This document shows, one piece after another, positions 24,638 through 26,941 of a stretch of 26,941 bases of DNA. The stretch is from NCBI GenBank assembly GCA_035403225.1, contig DAONET010000032.1, forward strand, positions 1 to 26,941, read 5' to 3'. Position 1 is the stretch's first letter, and the number at the start of each line of letters is the position of its first letter. The stretch is from DAIRDK01 sp035403225. GTDB lineage: Bacteria; Bacteroidota; Bacteroidia; Bacteroidales; FEN-979. The notes under the pieces are model-generated. The model was not told the DNA's origin. It saw nothing but the letters and a program-made list of their open reading frames with translations, and made no database searches. The translations under genes and the position numbers were made by a program.

Positions 24638-25087
24638 TTATTTAAATGATAATTTGATTTTGGCTTCTTTTATCTGGTTAAAAGGAAGAAGCGTATTGTT
24701 TTTTTGTTCTTCTTTTTTTGATTTCTTCGGATGTTCCAGTTCGATGCCTTCTGCGTCGGCACGGACAAGGATCCCGTTGATGGCCGTGTCGTCGGTAGTG
24801 ATGATCTCCAGTTCGCGTCCGGTGTGTTTCGGATACTGACGAGGAAATCGGAGTGGGGAGTTGGCGCCGGGCGTGGAAACAGTCAGATCAAAATCTTCTG
24901 TCTCGCGGTCAAGGCTCGATTCGATGAACCGGTTGACGGCTTTGCAGTCGTCAATGTTCACTCCCTGGTCTCCGTCAATATAAATACAGATCCTGTTGCC
25001 GGACCTGATGGAGACATCCACCACGAAGAAGGGTGTTCCTTCCAGATGTTCCGTAACCAATGCGGTCAGTTGTTTTTCCGTGATCAT
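24638..25087 (-). CDS. rimP: Ribosome maturation factor RimP
   Basis: A 149-residue protein from ATG at 25087 (MITEKQLTALVTEHLEG), normal RimP length. Family features are FVVDVSIRSGNRICIYIDGDQGVNIDDCKAVNRFIESSLD in the N-terminal half and the DFDLTVSTPGANSPLRFPRQYPKHTGRELEI block that bridges to the SH3-like C-terminal domain (FNQIKEAKIKLSFK at the end). RimP assists 30S subunit assembly. An in-frame ATG at 25126 would add 13 residues (MRGPKVPSFFDTT) encoded by the leader hairpin; known RimP proteins lack such an extension, so 25087 is preferred. It is the first gene of rimP-nusA-infB, with a consensus promoter at 25147-25177. Confidence 0.94.
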   Translation of the reverse strand: MITEKQLTALVTEHLEGTPFFVVDVSIRSGNRICIYIDGDQGVNIDDCKAVNRFIESSLDRETEDFDLTVSTPGANSPLRFPRQYPKHTGRELEIITTDDTAINGILVRADAEGIELEHPKKSKKEEQKNNTLLPFNQIKEAKIKLSFK

Positions 25088-25096
25088 AGTTGTATC

Positions 25097-25124
25097 AAAA
25101 AACGAGGGGACTTTCGGTCCCCTC
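25097..25124 (-). terminator. Terminator-like hairpin in the rimP-nusA-infB leader (possible attenuator)
   Basis: On the minus strand an 8-bp perfect stem (GAGGGGAC pairing with GTCCCCTC, 25104-25111 with 25117-25124) with a 5-base loop is followed by G and six T (25102-25097). It lies between the consensus promoter (25147-25177) and the rimP ATG (25087), so it should be transcribed in the leader. Structure and T-run are those of an intrinsic terminator; its location suggests attenuation or read-through control rather than the end of a gene. The upstream gene already has its own terminator at 25194-25234. Confidence 0.7.
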
Positions 25125-25146
25125 ATGCGTTTTTCAAAATTCTTTG

Positions 25147-25177
25147 CAAAGATACATTATTTTGATGAAAATACAAA
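25147..25177 (-). promoter_or_regulatory. Consensus Bacteroidota promoter of rimP-nusA-infB
   Basis: On the minus strand TTTG (25177-25174) is separated by exactly 19 bases from TATCTTTG (25154-25147), matching the TTTG-N19-TAnnTTTG consensus at both elements. This is the best promoter in the window. The -7 box overlaps a 10-base palindrome CTTTGCAAAG (25142-25151). Transcription would begin near 25140, giving a leader of about 50 bases before rimP. Confidence 0.85.
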
Positions 25178-25193
25178 TAGATGAAAAAGAATG

Positions 25194-25234
25194 AAAAAAA
25201 TGAAGAAGCCGCCTTTTTTGCGGGCGGCTTCTTC
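25194..25234 (-). terminator. Rho-independent terminator of the T9SS type A gene
   Basis: A 12-bp perfect stem (25202-25213 pairing with 25223-25234; GAAGAAGCCGCC on the minus strand) encloses a 9-base loop. On the minus strand it is followed by one A and seven T (25200-25194). It starts 24 bases after the TAA/TGA end of the T9SS gene at 25259 and separates it from the rimP promoter. Confidence 0.92.
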
Positions 25235-25258
25235 TCAGGGACTCCTCAATATACGAGA

Positions 25259-26941
25259 TCATTTGACATGGATGATCCGTATTAGTTTATTCCCTTCATC
25301 CGTACGCACGAGCACCATGTATGTTGCTTCGCTGATGGATGTTTCGGGTGTGAAGACCAGGTCGTATGTTCTCTTTCCGGTGAACGGGCCGGAGGCGATG
25401 GTTGCTACTTTCGTGCCGATGAGCGTATAGACATCGATGGTAGCGTTGACATCCTGCGAGAAGATGACCCGGATGGTAGTGCTTTCGACGAACGGGTTCG
25501 GGAAGGCATTCAGACTGATGGTGAATTTGCCCGAAGCGCCTTCATTGAACGGGTCGTCAGATTGTGACAGCAAACCTCCCATATCCTGTACCCATACGCA
25601 TTCATCAAAGGCTTCATTGATGGCGCCGGCAGCAGAACCGATGTTGCTCAGCGACGGCGGGTTCGGATAGATGAGATGACCTCCCAACGCATCATTGACA
25701 AGATCCAACAGGTCGTTGACGGTAGGTGTGCTGTGATAATGAGCTTGCAGGTAATTGAATACCGATGACGGCACTCCGCTGACATCCTCAAACTTCGTAG
25801 CAGTAGGTACCGATCCGCAGCCGGTGGAGTTATCAGCCACCAACCAGGAAGAGGTAGTGAGCGCTACTCCCGGTAACATGGGATCGAGTCTCATGTTCAG
25901 ACCGAGGGTCAGCCCTTGCCCGAAGAGAGTGTTCTTTGCAGGCTGTGTCCCGTATCCGCATCCATTATCTCCCGCAGCCAGGATCGCAGAAGGTCCTCCG
26001 CTGGGCAGGAGGTTATCTATACACTGTGCATTCCAATGGTTCACGGTGTAAGATCTTCCCTGACGGCCAATAATGAGGTCGGTGCTTAATAAGCCGGTCA
26101 CCAGCTCGACACCCGGTGTCCCGCAGAATTTTCCTGTCTGGTTTCCGTAGAATCCCTGGGTGAGTGAGCAATGTTGCCATGCTTCTTCGCACGGGATGCT
26201 TACTTCGCACGACACATCGCAGCCGTTCGGATTGAAGATGGTGATCCGGAAGGTCGCGTAGGTAGATGACATAGCCTTGAAGGTGATGGCAGGGGTGTTT
26301 TTCGGACCTGTGATCACCCAGTCGCCGGCAATGACTTCCCACGATACGGTGGAATAGGGAACATGGATGGCTGCGGCGAGCGTATTGTTCACCATACCGC
26401 AGAATACCGGATTCCCTCCGTTCACGGTGAAATCGACATCCTCTTCACAATCATAGGTGATCTGGATCACAAAGTTGCAGGTGGCGATATTGCCGCACTC
26501 ATCTGTCACTCTGTAAGCCATGGTGTAGGTTCCGGCCGGCATGTCGTTCATGATGATCGGGAACGAAGTGGCAGGCACGAATCCGGCGCCATTGAAATTA
26601 TACTCAAGTTCGAGTTCTTCAACAGCGGTGCAGTTGTCACTGTAAGTCGGCCCCGGTATCGCCAGATCCGGACACCATTGTATGATATTGCCGGGACAAG
26701 TGAGGTCCGGAGGCACGATATCAAGGGTGTACGTGAACACCTGGGTGCAGGTGGCAGTGTTGCCGCAGGCGTCGGTAGCCGTGTAGGTACGGGTACGACT
26801 CCAGAGGCAGCCTTGTCCCTGAACAGGATCTCCCAGCACGGAGGTGATCTCCGGTTCGCCGCAGTTATCGGTTGCAGTCGCTTCCCCGGCAGGCGGGAAC
26901 GAAGCGGGGTTGCATCCCAGGTCGCTGCCCGGCGGACAGAA
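25259..26941 (-). CDS. T9SS type A surface protein with HYR/Ig-like repeats, 5' end beyond window
   Basis: The frame is open from the right edge to the stop at 25259 (560 residues visible), so the start and signal peptide lie outside. The visible part begins with cysteine-rich Ig/HYR-like repeats (RTYTATDACGNTATCTQVF; VPPDLTCPGNIIQWCPDLAIPGPTYSDNCTAVEEL; YTMAYRVTDECGNIATCNFVI), a pattern common in large Bacteroidota adhesin-like proteins. A region of unknown fold follows (about 150 residues from the right edge onward, with CGYGTQPAKNTLFGQGLTLGLNMRL). The last 85 residues form a T9SS type A sorting domain (NAFPNPFVESTTIRVIF, IDVYTLIGTKV, ATYMVLVRTDEGNKLIRIIHVK). The protein should cross the outer membrane by T9SS, be trimmed at this domain and anchored or released. 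A strong terminator follows. Confidence 0.88.
   Translation of the reverse strand, partial: FCPPGSDLGCNPASFPPAGEATATDNCGEPEITSVLGDPVQGQGCLWSRTRTYTATDACGNTATCTQVFTYTLDIVPPDLTCPGNIIQWCPDLAIPGPTYSDNCTAVEELELEYNFNGAGFVPATSFPIIMNDMPAGTYTMAYRVTDECGNIATCNFVIQITYDCEEDVDFTVNGGNPVFCGMVNNTLAAAIHVPYSTVSWEVIAGDWVITGPKNTPAITFKAMSSTYATFRITIFNPNGCDVSCEVSIPCEEAWQHCSLTQGFYGNQTGKFCGTPGVELVTGLLSTDLIIGRQGRSYTVNHWNAQCIDNLLPSGGPSAILAAGDNGCGYGTQPAKNTLFGQGLTLGLNMRLDPMLPGVALTTSSWLVADNSTGCGSVPTATKFEDVSGVPSSVFNYLQAHYHSTPTVNDLLDLVNDALGGHLIYPNPPSLSNIGSAAGAINEAFDECVWVQDMGGLLSQSDDPFNEGASGKFTISLNAFPNPFVESTTIRVIFSQDVNATIDVYTLIGTKVATIASGPFTGKRTYDLVFTPETSISEATYMVLVRTDEGNKLIRIIHVK

Noticed and set aside
25088..25126. RimP start at ATG 25126
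   Set aside because: The extra 13 residues are encoded by the leader hairpin and are not part of the usual RimP N-terminus; kept only as a possible regulatory reading.

Overview
The window looks like a scaffold from a member of the Bacteroidota, probably an uncultured one assembled from metagenomic reads. Four things point there: two proteins with type IX secretion (T9SS) C-terminal sorting domains (one type A, one gliding-motility type B), a TamL-type outer-membrane lipoprotein, Bacteroidota core proteins in typical form, and repeated matches to the Bacteroidota promoter (-7 box TAnnTTTG, once with TTTG 19 bp upstream). Two runs of exactly 100 N mark scaffold joins. Nothing visible says which order or family it belongs to.

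Layout. Positions 1-5014 (minus): dnaX, a PfkB-family sugar/nucleoside kinase, a PlsC-like acyltransferase and a BamA/TamA-family lipoprotein (TamL, cut by the left edge) are packed with gaps or overlaps of a few bases and read like one operon from a promoter near 5050. Positions 5104-7097 (plus): a polysaccharide-deacetylase-like protein overlaps a FemAB/GNAT-like protein by ATGA; the second is interrupted by an assembly gap. Positions 7140-10486 (plus): upp, a MacB/FtsX-type permease without an ATPase partner, and a RecD/Pif1-like helicase. Positions 10492-15915 (minus): a secreted beta-barrel protein of unknown role, lepA, and a large T9SS type B protein. Positions 16014-20215 (plus): a bifunctional (p)ppGpp synthetase/hydrolase, a Fur-family regulator lacking the usual zinc cysteines, and purA. 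Positions 20218-25087 (minus): rimP-nusA-infB from a consensus promoter with a terminator-like hairpin in its leader. Positions 25259-26941 (minus): the 3' part of a large T9SS type A surface protein ending in a strong terminator.

Most of the window is core genome: DNA replication (dnaX), translation (lepA, rimP, infB), transcription elongation (nusA), nucleotide salvage and synthesis (upp, purA) and stringent response (rsh), interleaved with envelope and secretion genes. No tRNA, rRNA, CRISPR array, transposase or phage gene was seen, and no stretch above 300 bases lacks a gene. I found no clear new defence or mobile system. The best leads are regulatory: the hairpin in the rimP-nusA-infB leader, the cysteine-free Fur homologue between a ppGpp enzyme and a ppGpp target enzyme, and a GTG-start lepA that may be leaderless. 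The apparent break in purA is an assembly artefact: the gap is flanked by an exact 55-base duplicate, and collapsing it restores a full-length gene.
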